Assembly: GCF_001274535.1 (NCBI RefSeq)
Contig: NZ_CP012410.1
Span: 248,001-312,000, forward strand
DNA: 64,000 bases
From: Leptotrichia sp. oral taxon 212
GTDB taxonomy: Bacteria > Fusobacteriota > Fusobacteriia > Fusobacteriales > Leptotrichiaceae
Direction: 5' to 3'
Part shown: in pieces, positions 8,529-16,833 of the stretch
Layout: every line of letters starts with the position of its first letter
How positions within the stretch are numbered: the first letter of the stretch is position 1
Notes under the pieces: generated by a model
What the model saw: the letters and a program-made list of their open reading frames with translations, nothing else
The model's database searches: none
Told to the model about the DNA's origin: nothing
Translations under genes and position numbers: made by a program

Positions 8529-9239
8529 ATGGGAAGAATAGTGGCGATAGGCGGAGGAGAAATAAAAGATGGAGAGACTTTAAACATTGACAAATTTATA
8601 GTTTCACTTTCTGGAAAAGAAAGACCTTCGCTGCTCTTTATTCCTACTGCGAGTCATGATGCGGAGGGATATATTGAAACTGTTAAAAAAGTTTACGGAG
8701 AACTTGGATGTGATGTGAAAATTCTCTGTCTGACAAAGGAAAATATTGAAGAGGATGACATAAGAGATATAGTACTGAAATCTGATATTATATATGTTGG
8801 AGGGGGAAATTCAGAATATATGATGAAAATCTGGGAAAAATATTCAGTAGATAAATACTTGAAGGAAGCATATAAGAAAAATATTGTGCTTTCCGGACTA
8901 AGTGCAGGGTCGCTATGCTGGTTTAAGGCTGGATTCAGTGACGGTGAATTTATTGAAGGGATAGACAGACCGAGGTATAAATGGGTGAAAGGACTGGGTA
9001 TTTTACCATATCTGAATAATGTCCATTATGAGGAAGAGGAAAGAAAAGAATTTGATGAAATAATGAAAAAAGAGAGTACAGATGCGATTGCACTTGAAAG
9101 TAATGTTGCATTTGTTGAAATGGATGGAAAAACTTTTTATATAAGGGCAGACAAAAAAAGAAGTGCATATTATTTTTTGCGTAAGGGAAAGAATCTGGAA
9201 AAACATATGATAAAAGAAGAGGAGTATTTAGATATCTAA
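8529..9239 (+). CDS. Peptidase S51 family protein (dipeptidase E-like)
   Basis: The 236-residue protein has the class I glutamine-amidotransferase-like fold of peptidase family S51. Visible are IPTAS (38-42), VGGGN (90-94) and the nucleophile elbow GLSAGS with S125, followed by a histidine in LNNVHYEEE (H166). Family members hydrolyse Asp-X dipeptides (PepE) or cyanophycin. No cyanophycin synthetase is nearby, so a dipeptidase role is more likely, but substrate is not settled. It is followed 45 bp later by a threonine aldolase gene, suggesting an amino-acid catabolic pair. Confidence 0.85.
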   Translation: MGRIVAIGGGEIKDGETLNIDKFIVSLSGKERPSLLFIPTASHDAEGYIETVKKVYGELGCDVKILCLTKENIEEDDIRDIVLKSDIIYVGGGNSEYMMKIWEKYSVDKYLKEAYKKNIVLSGLSAGSLCWFKAGFSDGEFIEGIDRPRYKWVKGLGILPYLNNVHYEEEERKEFDEIMKKESTDAIALESNVAFVEMDGKTFYIRADKKRSAYYFLRKGKNLEKHMIKEEEYLDI

Positions 9240-9284
9240 ATTTACATAATGCAAGTATTTAAATGAAGTTGAAAGGAGAGAGAC

Positions 9285-10310
9285 ATGCTATATTTTGCAA
9301 ATGATTACACAGAAGGAGCCTGCAAGGAGATACTGGATGCATTTATAAGGACAAATGATGAAAAGCTTCCTGGATATGGAACTGACAAGTATACTTTAAG
9401 TGCAGAGGAAAAAATAAAGAAGGCGTGTAAAAATGAAAATGTAGACGTGTATCTTTTAACAGGAGGAACACAGACAAATGCAGTTGTAATAGATGCTCTG
9501 CTGGAATCCTATGAAGGAGTTGTTTCTCCTGAAACAGGACATATAAATGTACATGAATCAGGAGCAATAGAATTTACAGGTCACAAGGTACTGACATTGC
9601 CTCAGCATGAAGGAAAAATAAATTCTCGAGAATTAAGGGAATATATTGAGACGTTCTACAATGATCAGAATCATAAGCATATGGTTTATCCTGGAATGGT
9701 TTATATTTCCCATCCTACAGAATACGGAACCCTTTATACAAAAGAAGATTTAATGAAAATCAGTGAAGTGTGCAGAGACTATAAGATACCGCTATTTGTG
9801 GACGGGGCCAGACTGGGATATGGTCTGATGTCTAAAAATACTGATGTTACATTGGAACTTTTATGTGAGCTATGTGATGTATTTTATATTGGAGGAACAA
9901 AAATAGGGGCATTGTCCGGAGAAGCAATTGTTTTTACACATAACAATGCACCAAAAAATTTCGTTACATTTATAAAGCAGCATGGAGCATTACTTGCAAA
10001 GGGTAGACTTCTGGGAGTACAGTTTGACACTCTGTTTACAGATGACCTGTATTTCAGGATAAGCAGACATGCTATAGAAATGTCAGAAATTTTAAAAAGT
10101 GAGCTGCAGGAAAAAGGATACAGATTTTATTTTGAATCACCTACTAATCAGCAATTTATAATAGTTGAAAACAGTAAAATGGAAGAACTTTCAAAACGTG
10201 TTGTATTCAGTTTCTGGGAAAAATATGATGAAAACCATACAGTTATAAGATTTGCAACAAGCTGGGCAACAAAAAGGGAAGATGTAGAAAAACTTATGGA
10301 TTTATTGTAA
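9285..10310 (+). CDS. Threonine aldolase family PLP enzyme (low-specificity L-threonine aldolase type)
   Basis: The 341-residue protein belongs to the beta-eliminating lyase/threonine aldolase group of fold-type I PLP enzymes, which cleave threonine or allo-threonine to glycine and acetaldehyde. Key features: GGTQTN near residue 60-65 (phosphate contacts), H90 in INVHESGA (stacks on PLP), D173 in FVDGARLGY, and the Schiff-base lysine K206 in YIGGTKIGA. ATG 9285 follows GAAAGGAGAG. It is probably co-transcribed with the S51 peptidase upstream. The L/allo stereopreference cannot be told from sequence. Confidence 0.88.
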   Translation: MLYFANDYTEGACKEILDAFIRTNDEKLPGYGTDKYTLSAEEKIKKACKNENVDVYLLTGGTQTNAVVIDALLESYEGVVSPETGHINVHESGAIEFTGHKVLTLPQHEGKINSRELREYIETFYNDQNHKHMVYPGMVYISHPTEYGTLYTKEDLMKISEVCRDYKIPLFVDGARLGYGLMSKNTDVTLELLCELCDVFYIGGTKIGALSGEAIVFTHNNAPKNFVTFIKQHGALLAKGRLLGVQFDTLFTDDLYFRISRHAIEMSEILKSELQEKGYRFYFESPTNQQFIIVENSKMEELSKRVVFSFWEKYDENHTVIRFATSWATKREDVEKLMDLL

Positions 10311-10389
10311 ATAAAAAGTTTTTTGTGATTAAGATGTAAATTTAGGAAATGGTAAATTAACAAAATAAATTAAAAAATGGAGGAAAATA

Positions 10390-11202
10390 ATGAAATATAA
10401 ACTGATTGCCACTGATATGGATGGGACATTGCTAAATGATGAGCATTTAATTTCAGAGGGGAATATCGAAGCAATAAAAGAGATTCAGAAAAAAGGGGTG
10501 AAATTTGTTCTGGCAAGCGGAAGACCGAGCTTTGCAATGTTTGAGTATGCTAAAGAACTGGAAATGGCCAGATATGGTGGCTATGTACTGGCATTTAATG
10601 GTGGTCAGCTTATAGACATGAAGGATGGGAAAATGATTTTTCATGAAGGACTTGACTGGGATGATATAAGAAAAATATATGAACTTTCCTGTGAAATTGA
10701 AATTCCAATGGCTTTATATGGAGAAGACACTGTCTATGCAAGTAAGGATACTGAAAATACGAGATTTGAAGCAAAATTGTGCGGAATGAAGTTTAGAGAG
10801 TTTGGAAGCCTTGAAGAACTTGATGGTTATGGAATAAAGGAAACTACAAAATGTATGCTTATAAGTGATCCCGAAAAAGTAAAAAAAGCGGAAGAACATA
10901 TGAAATCAAAATATGGAAATGAATATTTCATAGCAATATCTAAACCGATTTTCCTTGAAATTGCCAATAAAAATATAAATAAGGGGAAGACATTGAGACA
11001 GCTGGGGGAGCTGACACACATAGGAATGGAAGAAATGATTGCGGTGGGAGACAGTTATAATGACATTCCTCTTCTTGAGGTTGTCGGTATGCCGGTAGCT
11101 GTTTCCAATGCAAACGAAGAGATAAAGGCAAAATCGAAATTTGAAAGCACATCAAATAATGATGATGCGCTAAAGACGGTTATCGAGAATTTTTTTAAAT
11201 AA
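10390..11202 (+). CDS. Cof-type HAD-IIB sugar-phosphate phosphatase
   Basis: This 270-residue protein is a Cof-like haloacid dehalogenase hydrolase. Motif I is DMDGTLLNDE (nucleophile D9), motif II is ASGRPS, motif III a lysine in the NKGKTLRQL stretch, and motif IV VGDSYNDIPLL. The cap between motifs II and III is the C2B type. Such enzymes dephosphorylate sugar phosphates, flavin mononucleotide or pyridoxal phosphate with overlapping specificity. Two further homologues occur at 58866 and 60114. AATGGAGG precedes ATG 10390. Confidence 0.88.
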   Translation: MKYKLIATDMDGTLLNDEHLISEGNIEAIKEIQKKGVKFVLASGRPSFAMFEYAKELEMARYGGYVLAFNGGQLIDMKDGKMIFHEGLDWDDIRKIYELSCEIEIPMALYGEDTVYASKDTENTRFEAKLCGMKFREFGSLEELDGYGIKETTKCMLISDPEKVKKAEEHMKSKYGNEYFIAISKPIFLEIANKNINKGKTLRQLGELTHIGMEEMIAVGDSYNDIPLLEVVGMPVAVSNANEEIKAKSKFESTSNNDDALKTVIENFFK

Positions 11203-11212
11203 GAAATAAAGA

Positions 11213-11241
11213 TAGACAAAATAGAAAAAAAGTCGTATAAT
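11213..11241 (+). promoter_or_regulatory. Distal promoter of the infA-rplQ operon
   Basis: TAGACA (11213-11218) and TATAAT (11236-11241) with 17-bp spacing, about 115 bp before infA. Confidence 0.75.
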
Positions 11242-11302
11242 ATTACGATTACACTAATCAATTAGAAAATTCAAAAAATAAGTTCAGAATTTGAAAAAAA
11301 AC

Positions 11303-11331
11303 TGGACAATTTTTTGAAGTTTTGATATAAT
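11303..11331 (+). promoter_or_regulatory. Proximal promoter of the infA-rplQ operon
   Basis: TGGACA (11303-11308) and TATAAT (11326-11331) with 17-bp spacing. The infA ATG is 23 bp past the -10 box, so the leader is very short. Together with the distal copy this gives tandem promoters for the translation operon. Confidence 0.8.
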
Positions 11332-11354
11332 TGAAAGGATCCGAGGTGATTTTT

Positions 11355-11573
11355 ATGGCAAAACAAGATGTACTTGAGTTAGAGGGTGAAATTTTAGAAG
11401 CCCTACCAAATGCCATGTTCCAAATAAGATTAGAAAATGGACATGAAGTATTGGGACATATCTCAGGTAAAATGAGGATGAACTATATTAAGATTTTGCC
11501 TGGAGATAAGGTAACGGTTGAAGTTTCACCGTATGACCTGTCAAGAGGAAGAATTGTGTATAGGAAAAAATAA
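11355..11573 (+). CDS. infA: Translation initiation factor IF-1
   Basis: IF-1 occupies the A site of the 30S subunit during initiation. The 72-residue single OB-fold protein begins [13 protein letters not shown] and contains [20 protein letters not shown], both diagnostic. Start is ATG 11355, preceded by GAGGTGA (11344-11350); a longer in-frame reading from TTG 11331 overlaps the -10 box and is not credible. It heads the operon with rpmJ and the alpha-operon ribosomal genes. Confidence 0.97.
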   Translation: MAKQDVLELEGEILEALPNAMFQIRLENGHEVLGHISGKMRMNYIKILPGDKVTVEVSPYDLSRGRIVYRKK

Positions 11574-11597
11574 CATTTTTTGGAAGGAGGGTTTTTA

Positions 11598-11711
11598 ATG
11601 AAAGTGAAAGCTTCAGTAAAACCTATCTGTGACAAATGTAAAATAATCAAGCGTCATGGAAAAGTAAGAGTAATATGCGAAAACCCTAAACATAAGCAAA
11701 TACAAGGATAA
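11598..11711 (+). CDS. rpmJ: 50S ribosomal protein L36
   Basis: This 37-residue gene is short but unmistakable: it starts [14 protein letters not shown] and carries the zinc ligands C11, C14, C27 and H32 ([10 protein letters not shown]), ending in QG. L36 binds 23S rRNA near the peptidyl transferase region. AAGGAGG lies 7 bp before the ATG. It sits between infA and rpsM exactly as in most bacteria. The cysteine-containing zinc form is present; whether a zinc-free paralogue exists elsewhere is unknown. Confidence 0.97.
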   Translation: MKVKASVKPICDKCKIIKRHGKVRVICENPKHKQIQG

Positions 11712-11890
11712 GATGAACAAATAAGCAATCTGAAAAAATTTTTATTTAAGTTATATATAATTCGGGAGAGATATGATATAAAATAAAAATTGTAAAGATA
11801 TGTTTGGCTGTAGGGCTTATTCCTTATATTTTTTTGTGTAAGGGCATATTGAAGAAGGTTAAAAATATCAAAAACAGAGGAGGAAAAAAT
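11712..11890 (+). promoter_or_regulatory. Long leader before rpsM
   Basis: This 179-bp gap is large for an otherwise tight operon. It includes TTATATATAAT-like promoter material near 11751-11763 and a small CCTTA/TAAGG hairpin around 11822-11842. In other bacteria S4 represses this operon by binding such a leader; that role here is inference only. Confidence 0.35.
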
Positions 11891-12256
11891 TTGGCTAGAA
11901 TAGCGGGAGTAGACATTCCAAGAAATAAAAGAGTTGAAATTTCATTAACTTATATCTTTGGAATAGGTAGAAGCACTTCAAACGAGATTTTAGAAAAAGC
12001 AGGTGTTGACAAGGACATCAAAGTAAAAGATTTAACTGAAGAACAAGTAGGGAAAATCAGAACAATAGTTGAAGAGTATAAAATCGAAGGGGAACTTAGA
12101 AAAGAAATCAGACTTAATATCAAGAGATTATTAGATATTAAGAGTTACAGAGGATTAAGACACAGAAACGGACTACCTGTAAGAGGACAAAAAACTAAGA
12201 CAAACGCAAGAACTAGAAAAGGTCCTGTAAAAATGGCAATAGCTAAGAAAAAATAA
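11891..12256 (+). CDS. rpsM: 30S ribosomal protein S13
   Basis: S13 sits in the head of the 30S subunit and contacts P-site tRNA and the 50S bridge. The 121-residue chain reads [21 protein letters not shown] at the start and has the HhH-like IFGIGRSTS and the C-terminal basic tail [15 protein letters not shown]. The start is TTG 11891, six bases behind AGAGGAGG; a reading frame open upstream to 11804 would add 29 residues with no family counterpart. rpsK follows 23 bp later. Confidence 0.97.
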   Translation: MARIAGVDIPRNKRVEISLTYIFGIGRSTSNEILEKAGVDKDIKVKDLTEEQVGKIRTIVEEYKIEGELRKEIRLNIKRLLDIKSYRGLRHRNGLPVRGQKTKTNARTRKGPVKMAIAKKK

Positions 12257-12279
12257 TTAAGTTAAGGAGGAAACCATAA

Positions 12280-12669
12280 GTGGCTAAAAGACCAGCAGTT
12301 TCAAAAAAGAAAAAATTAAAAAATATTCCTAACGGGATAGCATATATACATTCTACTTTTAATAATACTGTTGTAACTATAACAGATTCTGAAGGAAAAG
12401 TAGTAATCTGGAAATCAGGAGGAACTTCAGGGTTCAAAGGAACAAAAAAAGGAACTCCGTTCGCAGCTCAGATAGCTGCAGAGCAGGCAGCACAAGTTGC
12501 AATTGAAAATGGAATGAAGCAGATAGAGATTAAAATAAAAGGACCGGGATCAGGAAGGGAAGCTTCTATAAGATCAATTCAGGCTACAGGTCTGGAAGTA
12601 ACAAGAATAGTTGATATAACTCCGGTACCTCACAATGGTGCAAGACCACCGAAAAAGAGAAGACCGTAA
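12280..12669 (+). CDS. rpsK: 30S ribosomal protein S11
   Basis: S11 forms part of the platform of the small subunit near the E site. The 129 residues include [14 protein letters not shown], the glycine-rich [15 protein letters not shown] segment and the C-terminal [13 protein letters not shown], all diagnostic. Translation starts at GTG 12280 after AAGGAGG (12264-12270). It lies between rpsM and rpsD in the canonical alpha-operon order. Confidence 0.98.
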   Translation: MAKRPAVSKKKKLKNIPNGIAYIHSTFNNTVVTITDSEGKVVIWKSGGTSGFKGTKKGTPFAAQIAAEQAAQVAIENGMKQIEIKIKGPGSGREASIRSIQATGLEVTRIVDITPVPHNGARPPKKRRP

Positions 12670-12697
12670 ATTTATTAAATAAGGAGGAAATAGATAA

Positions 12698-13285
12698 ATG
12701 GCAAGAGATAGACAGCCGGTGTTAAAAAAATGTAGAAATCTTGGTTTAGATCCAAGCGTTCTAGGTGTAAATAAAAAGTCAAATAGAAATATAAGACCAA
12801 ATGCAAATAGAAAATTAACTGAATACGGAACACAGATGAGAGAAAAACAGAAAGCTAGATTTGTGTATGGAGTAATGGAAAAACAATTCTATAAATTATA
12901 TGAAGAAGCAACAAGAAAAGAAGGAGTAACAGGGGAATTATTACTTCAATACTTGGAAAGAAGATTAGATAACGTTGTATACAGATTAGGATTTGGAACA
13001 ACAAGAAGACAGGCAAGACAGATTGTCAGCCATGGTCATGTATTAATAAACGGGAAAAGAGTTAATATAGCTTCTTACAGAGTAAAACAGGGAGATGTAA
13101 TTTCTGTTAAAGAAGATTCTAAAGAAATTTCAATCATCAAAGAATCAGTAGGACAGAAATCAGTTCCAGGATGGTTGTCATTAGAAGAATCTACATTAAC
13201 AGCTAAAGTACTTGAAAATCCTGGAAGAGATGCAGTTGATTTCGATGTAAATGAATCAATGATTATCGAGTTCTACTCTAGATAA
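12698..13285 (+). CDS. rpsD: 30S ribosomal protein S4
   Basis: S4 binds 16S rRNA early in 30S assembly and in other bacteria represses its own operon. The 195-residue chain is slightly short for the family. The N-terminal region (RDRQPVLKKCRNLGLD) has a single cysteine, so this is the zinc-free version. The S4 RNA-binding domain (LERRLDNVVYRLGFGTTRRQARQIVSHGHV segment, roughly residues 87-150) is intact. AGGAGG precedes ATG 12698. Confidence 0.97.
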   Translation: MARDRQPVLKKCRNLGLDPSVLGVNKKSNRNIRPNANRKLTEYGTQMREKQKARFVYGVMEKQFYKLYEEATRKEGVTGELLLQYLERRLDNVVYRLGFGTTRRQARQIVSHGHVLINGKRVNIASYRVKQGDVISVKEDSKEISIIKESVGQKSVPGWLSLEESTLTAKVLENPGRDAVDFDVNESMIIEFYSR

Positions 13286-13315
13286 TAATATTATAATCCA
13301 AGGAGATGATTTAGC

Positions 13316-14284
13316 TTGTTGAATATAGAAAAAATAGCTAAAAATATAAAGTTAACTGAAGAAAAAGAAGGAAGACATTCCGCTAAATATATACTGGAAC
13401 CTCTTTACAGAGGGTACGGAAATACTATAGGAAATGCTTTAAGAAGAATATTATTATCATCAATACCTGGATCTGCAATAAAAGGACTTAGAATAGACGG
13501 AGTATTAAACGAATTTTCTACAATACCTGGAGTGAAGGAAGCTGTTACTGACATTATATTAAATGTTAAGGAAATAGTTGTTGAACTTGATGAACCAGGT
13601 GAAAAGAAGATGTTCCTGTCTGTTAAAGGGCCTAAAGTTATTACAGCGGCGGATATAAAAGTTGAGGCCGGTATAAAAATTATAAATCCTGAGCAGGTTA
13701 TTGCAACTGTTACAACTGACAAGGAAATAAATATGGAATTTTTAGTTGATTCAGGGGAAGGATTTGTAGTTTCAGATGAAATAGATACTGAAGGTTGGCC
13801 TATAGGGTATCTAGCAGTGGATGCAATATATACACCTATTAAAAAGGTAAACTATAGAGTAGAAGACACTATGGTTGGTAGGGTTACAAACTATGATAAA
13901 TTAGTTCTGGAAATTTCTACTGATGGAAGTATCGAAATACAGGATGCACTGTCTTATGCTGTAGAATTACTTAAAATACATGTTAATCCATTTACTAATA
14001 TTGGAAATAACATGAGCAAATTCAGAGGCAATGAAGATGAAACTGCAGCAATGAGTACTGAAACTGAAAACAATATTGAAGACATGAAAATAGAAGAACT
14101 TGACTTTACTGTAAGATCTTACAACTGTCTGAAAAAAGCAGGAGTAAATACTATATCAGATTTAACTTCGATGTCATATATTGAATTACTGAAAATTAAA
14201 AACCTGGGTAGAAAATCTTTAAATGAAATAATAGATAAAATGAAAGAACTTGGCTATGATTTAAGTGAGGAAGCCAGTAATTAA
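13316..14284 (+). CDS. rpoA: RNA polymerase alpha subunit
   Basis: RpoA dimerises to scaffold beta and beta-prime; its C-terminal domain contacts UP elements and activators. The 322-residue protein has the N-terminal assembly domain (GYGNTIGNALRRILLSSIPG near residue 38) and the C-terminal domain with the HhH region GVNTISDLTSMS and IKNLGRKSLNEI. Start is TTG 13316 (or the adjacent TTG 13319) behind AAGGAGATGAT. rplQ follows after 28 bp. Confidence 0.98.
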   Translation: MLNIEKIAKNIKLTEEKEGRHSAKYILEPLYRGYGNTIGNALRRILLSSIPGSAIKGLRIDGVLNEFSTIPGVKEAVTDIILNVKEIVVELDEPGEKKMFLSVKGPKVITAADIKVEAGIKIINPEQVIATVTTDKEINMEFLVDSGEGFVVSDEIDTEGWPIGYLAVDAIYTPIKKVNYRVEDTMVGRVTNYDKLVLEISTDGSIEIQDALSYAVELLKIHVNPFTNIGNNMSKFRGNEDETAAMSTETENNIEDMKIEELDFTVRSYNCLKKAGVNTISDLTSMSYIELLKIKNLGRKSLNEIIDKMKELGYDLSEEASN

Positions 14285-14312
14285 TAAATAGTATCAAGGA
14301 GGGAAGAAGTAG

Positions 14313-14702
14313 ATGAATCATAATAAATCATATAGAAAATTAGGTAGAAGAAGTGATCATAGATTAGCAATGATGAAAAATATGACTATTTCTTTAGTAA
14401 ATGCCGAAAGAATTGAAACGACAGTTACAAGAGCGAAAGAATTAAGAAAATTTGTTGAAAAAATGATAACATTAGGAAAAAAATACAATAATTTTAATCT
14501 TGAAAATAATGATGAAAGAGCAAAAGCTATTCATTTGAGAAGACAGGCTTTTGCATTTTTAAGAAATGAAGAAGCGGTTGCTAAAGTTTTCAAGGAAATT
14601 GCACCTAAATACATGGACAGAAATGGTGGATATACAAGAATTATTAAAACTGATGTAAGAAGAGGAGACTCTGCTGAATTAGCGATAATAGAATTAGTGT
14701 AA
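14313..14702 (+). CDS. rplQ: 50S ribosomal protein L17
   Basis: L17 lies near the polypeptide exit tunnel. The 129-residue protein begins [20 protein letters not shown] and contains [26 protein letters not shown], the core family signature, and ends with the [13 protein letters not shown] strand. AAGGAGGGAAG precedes the ATG. It closes the operon, which a terminator follows. Confidence 0.98.
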   Translation: MNHNKSYRKLGRRSDHRLAMMKNMTISLVNAERIETTVTRAKELRKFVEKMITLGKKYNNFNLENNDERAKAIHLRRQAFAFLRNEEAVAKVFKEIAPKYMDRNGGYTRIIKTDVRRGDSAELAIIELV

Positions 14703-14724
14703 TTTAAATAAAAATTTTTTGAGG

Positions 14725-14758
14725 AAAAGTCGATATTTTTAGGGGTATCGGCTTTTTA
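14725..14758 (+). terminator. Terminator of the infA-rplQ operon
   Basis: AAGTCGATA (14727-14735) pairs with TATCGGCTT (14746-14754) through 9 bp including one G-U, followed by TTTTT. Confidence 0.9.
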
Positions 14759-14823
14759 TTGTAAAATATCAAACTTATTGGAAAGGAATATACGGAGTTC
14801 ATTCTGTATAATGAAATAAACGA

Positions 14824-16146
14824 ATGAAGAAAAAAGAATTATTAATGATTTCATTAATGGTGTTTTCCATATTTTTTGGAGCAGGAAATCTTATTTTTCC
14901 ACCACTTATTGGAAAACAGGCAGGTGTAAATGTATTTACTACAATGCTGTTTTTTAGTATAACAGCTATTATTTTTCCCATCCTGGGAATAATAGCAGTT
15001 GCAAAGTCTGATGGGCTTAGAAATCTTGCTAATAAAGTAGATCCTGTATTTTCAATTATATTTACTATAGCGGCATACCTGGCCATAGGGCCTGCACTTG
15101 CGATGCCTAGAGCAGGTACATTACCTTTCGAAATTGCGATATCACCGTATATATCGCCAAATGTTTCAAAAAGTCTTATACTGTTTATCTATACCACAGT
15201 ATTTTTCGGAGTTGTATACTGGTTAAGCTTAAATCCTAACAAACTTCTGGGAAGAATAAGTAAAATTACATCACCGATATTTTTAGTGCTGATACTCATG
15301 CTTTTTATAGGAACTTTTTTAAAGCCAATGGGAAGCTATGCAAATCCTGAGCCTTTATATGCCAAGAATATGGGCTTACAGGGATTTCTTGATGGGTATC
15401 TTACTCTGGATGCATTGGCAGGACTGAATTATGGTCTGGTTGTAGTGTATGTCATTAAACAGAAGAATATACTGGAGGAATCTAAAATAACAAAAATTGT
15501 AGTTTCAACAGGAATAGCAGCGGGGATTCTTCTCTTTGTGGTGTATATGATGCTTGCCCATGTAGGAGCATCGAGCATTTCAATATTTCCGAATACAAGT
15601 AATGGGGCGGAAATATTAGCTGCTGTAATGAAATATTTATATGGAAGCTTTGGAGCGGTACTGCTGGCATGTATGTTTACAGTTGCATGTCTGAACATAG
15701 GGGTTGGACTCACAACTTCGCTGAGCCAGTATTTCCATTCTATGGTAAGAAGAGTTCCATATAAAGTCTGGGCTACAATATGGGTAATATGGAGCTATAT
15801 GCTGGCAAATCTTGGATTGAATAGAATAATGGAATATAGTGTTCCGGTACTGCTGGCTATTTATCCAGCTTCGTTAGTCCTTATTGTACTTGCATTGATA
15901 GATAAATACATAAAAGGAAGTTCGCTTGTATACAGATTTACAATATATCCTACTATTGTAATAAGTATTATACATACACTTGACAAAATAAATATTAAGA
16001 TACCTCTGGCATCTTCACTGGTAAAAAAATTGCCTTTGCAAAGTGCTGATCTTGGATGGATTTCTGTAGCTGGAGTCTGTTTTCTGGTAGGATTTATTGT
16101 ATCAAAAATGACAGAGGGAAATGCTGATAGAAAAGAGATTAACTAA
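14824..16146 (+). CDS. brnQ: Branched-chain amino acid transporter, LIVCS family (BrnQ)
   Basis: BrnQ-type carriers import leucine, isoleucine and valine with Na+ or H+. The 440-residue protein has about 12 membrane helices, and the N-terminal MVFSIFFGAGNLIFPP and PRAGTLPFE segments are hallmarks of the LIVCS family. ATG 14824 has an in-frame stop just two codons upstream (14818) and no clear Shine-Dalgarno sequence; a TATAAT lies at 14807-14812, so a very short leader is possible. Its terminator has been split by an IS3-family insertion. Confidence 0.93.
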   Translation: MKKKELLMISLMVFSIFFGAGNLIFPPLIGKQAGVNVFTTMLFFSITAIIFPILGIIAVAKSDGLRNLANKVDPVFSIIFTIAAYLAIGPALAMPRAGTLPFEIAISPYISPNVSKSLILFIYTTVFFGVVYWLSLNPNKLLGRISKITSPIFLVLILMLFIGTFLKPMGSYANPEPLYAKNMGLQGFLDGYLTLDALAGLNYGLVVVYVIKQKNILEESKITKIVVSTGIAAGILLFVVYMMLAHVGASSISIFPNTSNGAEILAAVMKYLYGSFGAVLLACMFTVACLNIGVGLTTSLSQYFHSMVRRVPYKVWATIWVIWSYMLANLGLNRIMEYSVPVLLAIYPASLVLIVLALIDKYIKGSSLVYRFTIYPTIVISIIHTLDKINIKIPLASSLVKKLPLQSADLGWISVAGVCFLVGFIVSKMTEGNADRKEIN

Positions 16147-16255
16147 GAAGTGATATTTAATAATTTTATAAATCGCAATATTAAATATATATTTTTAATA
16201 AAATTTTGAAAAGTTTGACTTATAATTTACTCTCAATGAATTTTATTAGAAAATG

Positions 16256-16270
16256 AAAAGAGGACTGGCA
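16256..16270 (+). terminator. Left half of a terminator split by an insertion sequence
   Basis: GGACTGGCA (16262-16270), with A/G-rich bases before it, is the left arm of a hairpin whose right arm (TGCGCAGTCC then TTTTT) lies at 17721-17736, on the other side of the IS. Rejoined, it forms a terminator readable from both strands between convergent brnQ and the acid phosphatase gene. Confidence 0.75.
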
Positions 16271-16274
16271 AAAA

Positions 16275-16299
16275 TGTACTGCACCCAAAATCTTGGACA
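16275..16299 (+). repeat. Left terminal inverted repeat of the IS3-family element
   Basis: It starts TGTACTG and ends TTGGACA; it matches the complement of the right end at 21 of 25 bases. Confidence 0.9.
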
Positions 16300-16321
16300 C
16301 AAGATTGGAGGTGCAGTTTTT

Positions 16322-16831
16322 ATGAGCAAATTAACAAGAGAAGATAAAATTGAAATATATGAAAGAAGAAAAAATGGTGAAACTATTTCTTCTTTAGCTA
16401 ATGATTTTGATGTTCAGGAATCTAATATTAAATATTTAATTGCTTTAATTGAAAAACATGGATATGATATTTTAAGAAAAGATAAAAATAGAGTTTATTC
16501 TAAAGATTTTAAATTACAAATAATTAATAGAATTTTAGTTAATCATGAGTCTATTAATTCTGTTGCTATTGATATTGGTTTGCCAGCTCCTAGTATTTTA
16601 CATAATTGGCTTTCAAAATTTAAAGAAAATGAGTATAATGTTGTAGAGAAGAAAAAAGGAAGGAAACCTAAATCTATGACTAAACCTAAGAAAAATGAGA
16701 AAGTTCTATCTGAAAAAGATAAGATTAAACAGTTAGAAGAAGAAAATATGTATCTTAAAGCTGAGAACGAATACTTAAAAAAATTGAGAGCTCTAGTTCA
16801 GGAAAGGGAGCTAAAAGAGAAGAAAAAGTAA
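16322..16831 (+). CDS. IS3-family transposase OrfA (helix-turn-helix protein)
   Basis: OrfA (169 aa) supplies the DNA-binding part of the transposase. It carries two successive helix-turn-helix segments (about residues 15-45 and 65-100, with NGETISSLANDFDV and SINSVAIDIGLPAPSILHNWL) and a C-terminal leucine-zipper-like coiled coil rich in E and K (KIKQLEEENMYLKAENEYLKK region). The start is ATG 16322, eight bases after TTGGAGGTG; the frame is open upstream to 16253 but this crosses the IS boundary. The gene ends in an A-rich stretch, and orfB lies in the -1 frame. Confidence 0.9.
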   Translation: MSKLTREDKIEIYERRKNGETISSLANDFDVQESNIKYLIALIEKHGYDILRKDKNRVYSKDFKLQIINRILVNHESINSVAIDIGLPAPSILHNWLSKFKENEYNVVEKKKGRKPKSMTKPKKNEKVLSEKDKIKQLEEENMYLKAENEYLKKLRALVQERELKEKKK

Positions 16832-16833
16832 GA

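Noticed and set aside
11804-11890. 29-residue extension of ribosomal protein S13
   Set aside because: No family member has it, and a perfect AGAGGAGG sits before TTG 11891.
16253-16321. Upstream extension of the IS3 OrfA frame
   Set aside because: It starts outside the left inverted repeat and passes through it; ATG 16322 has a proper ribosome binding site.
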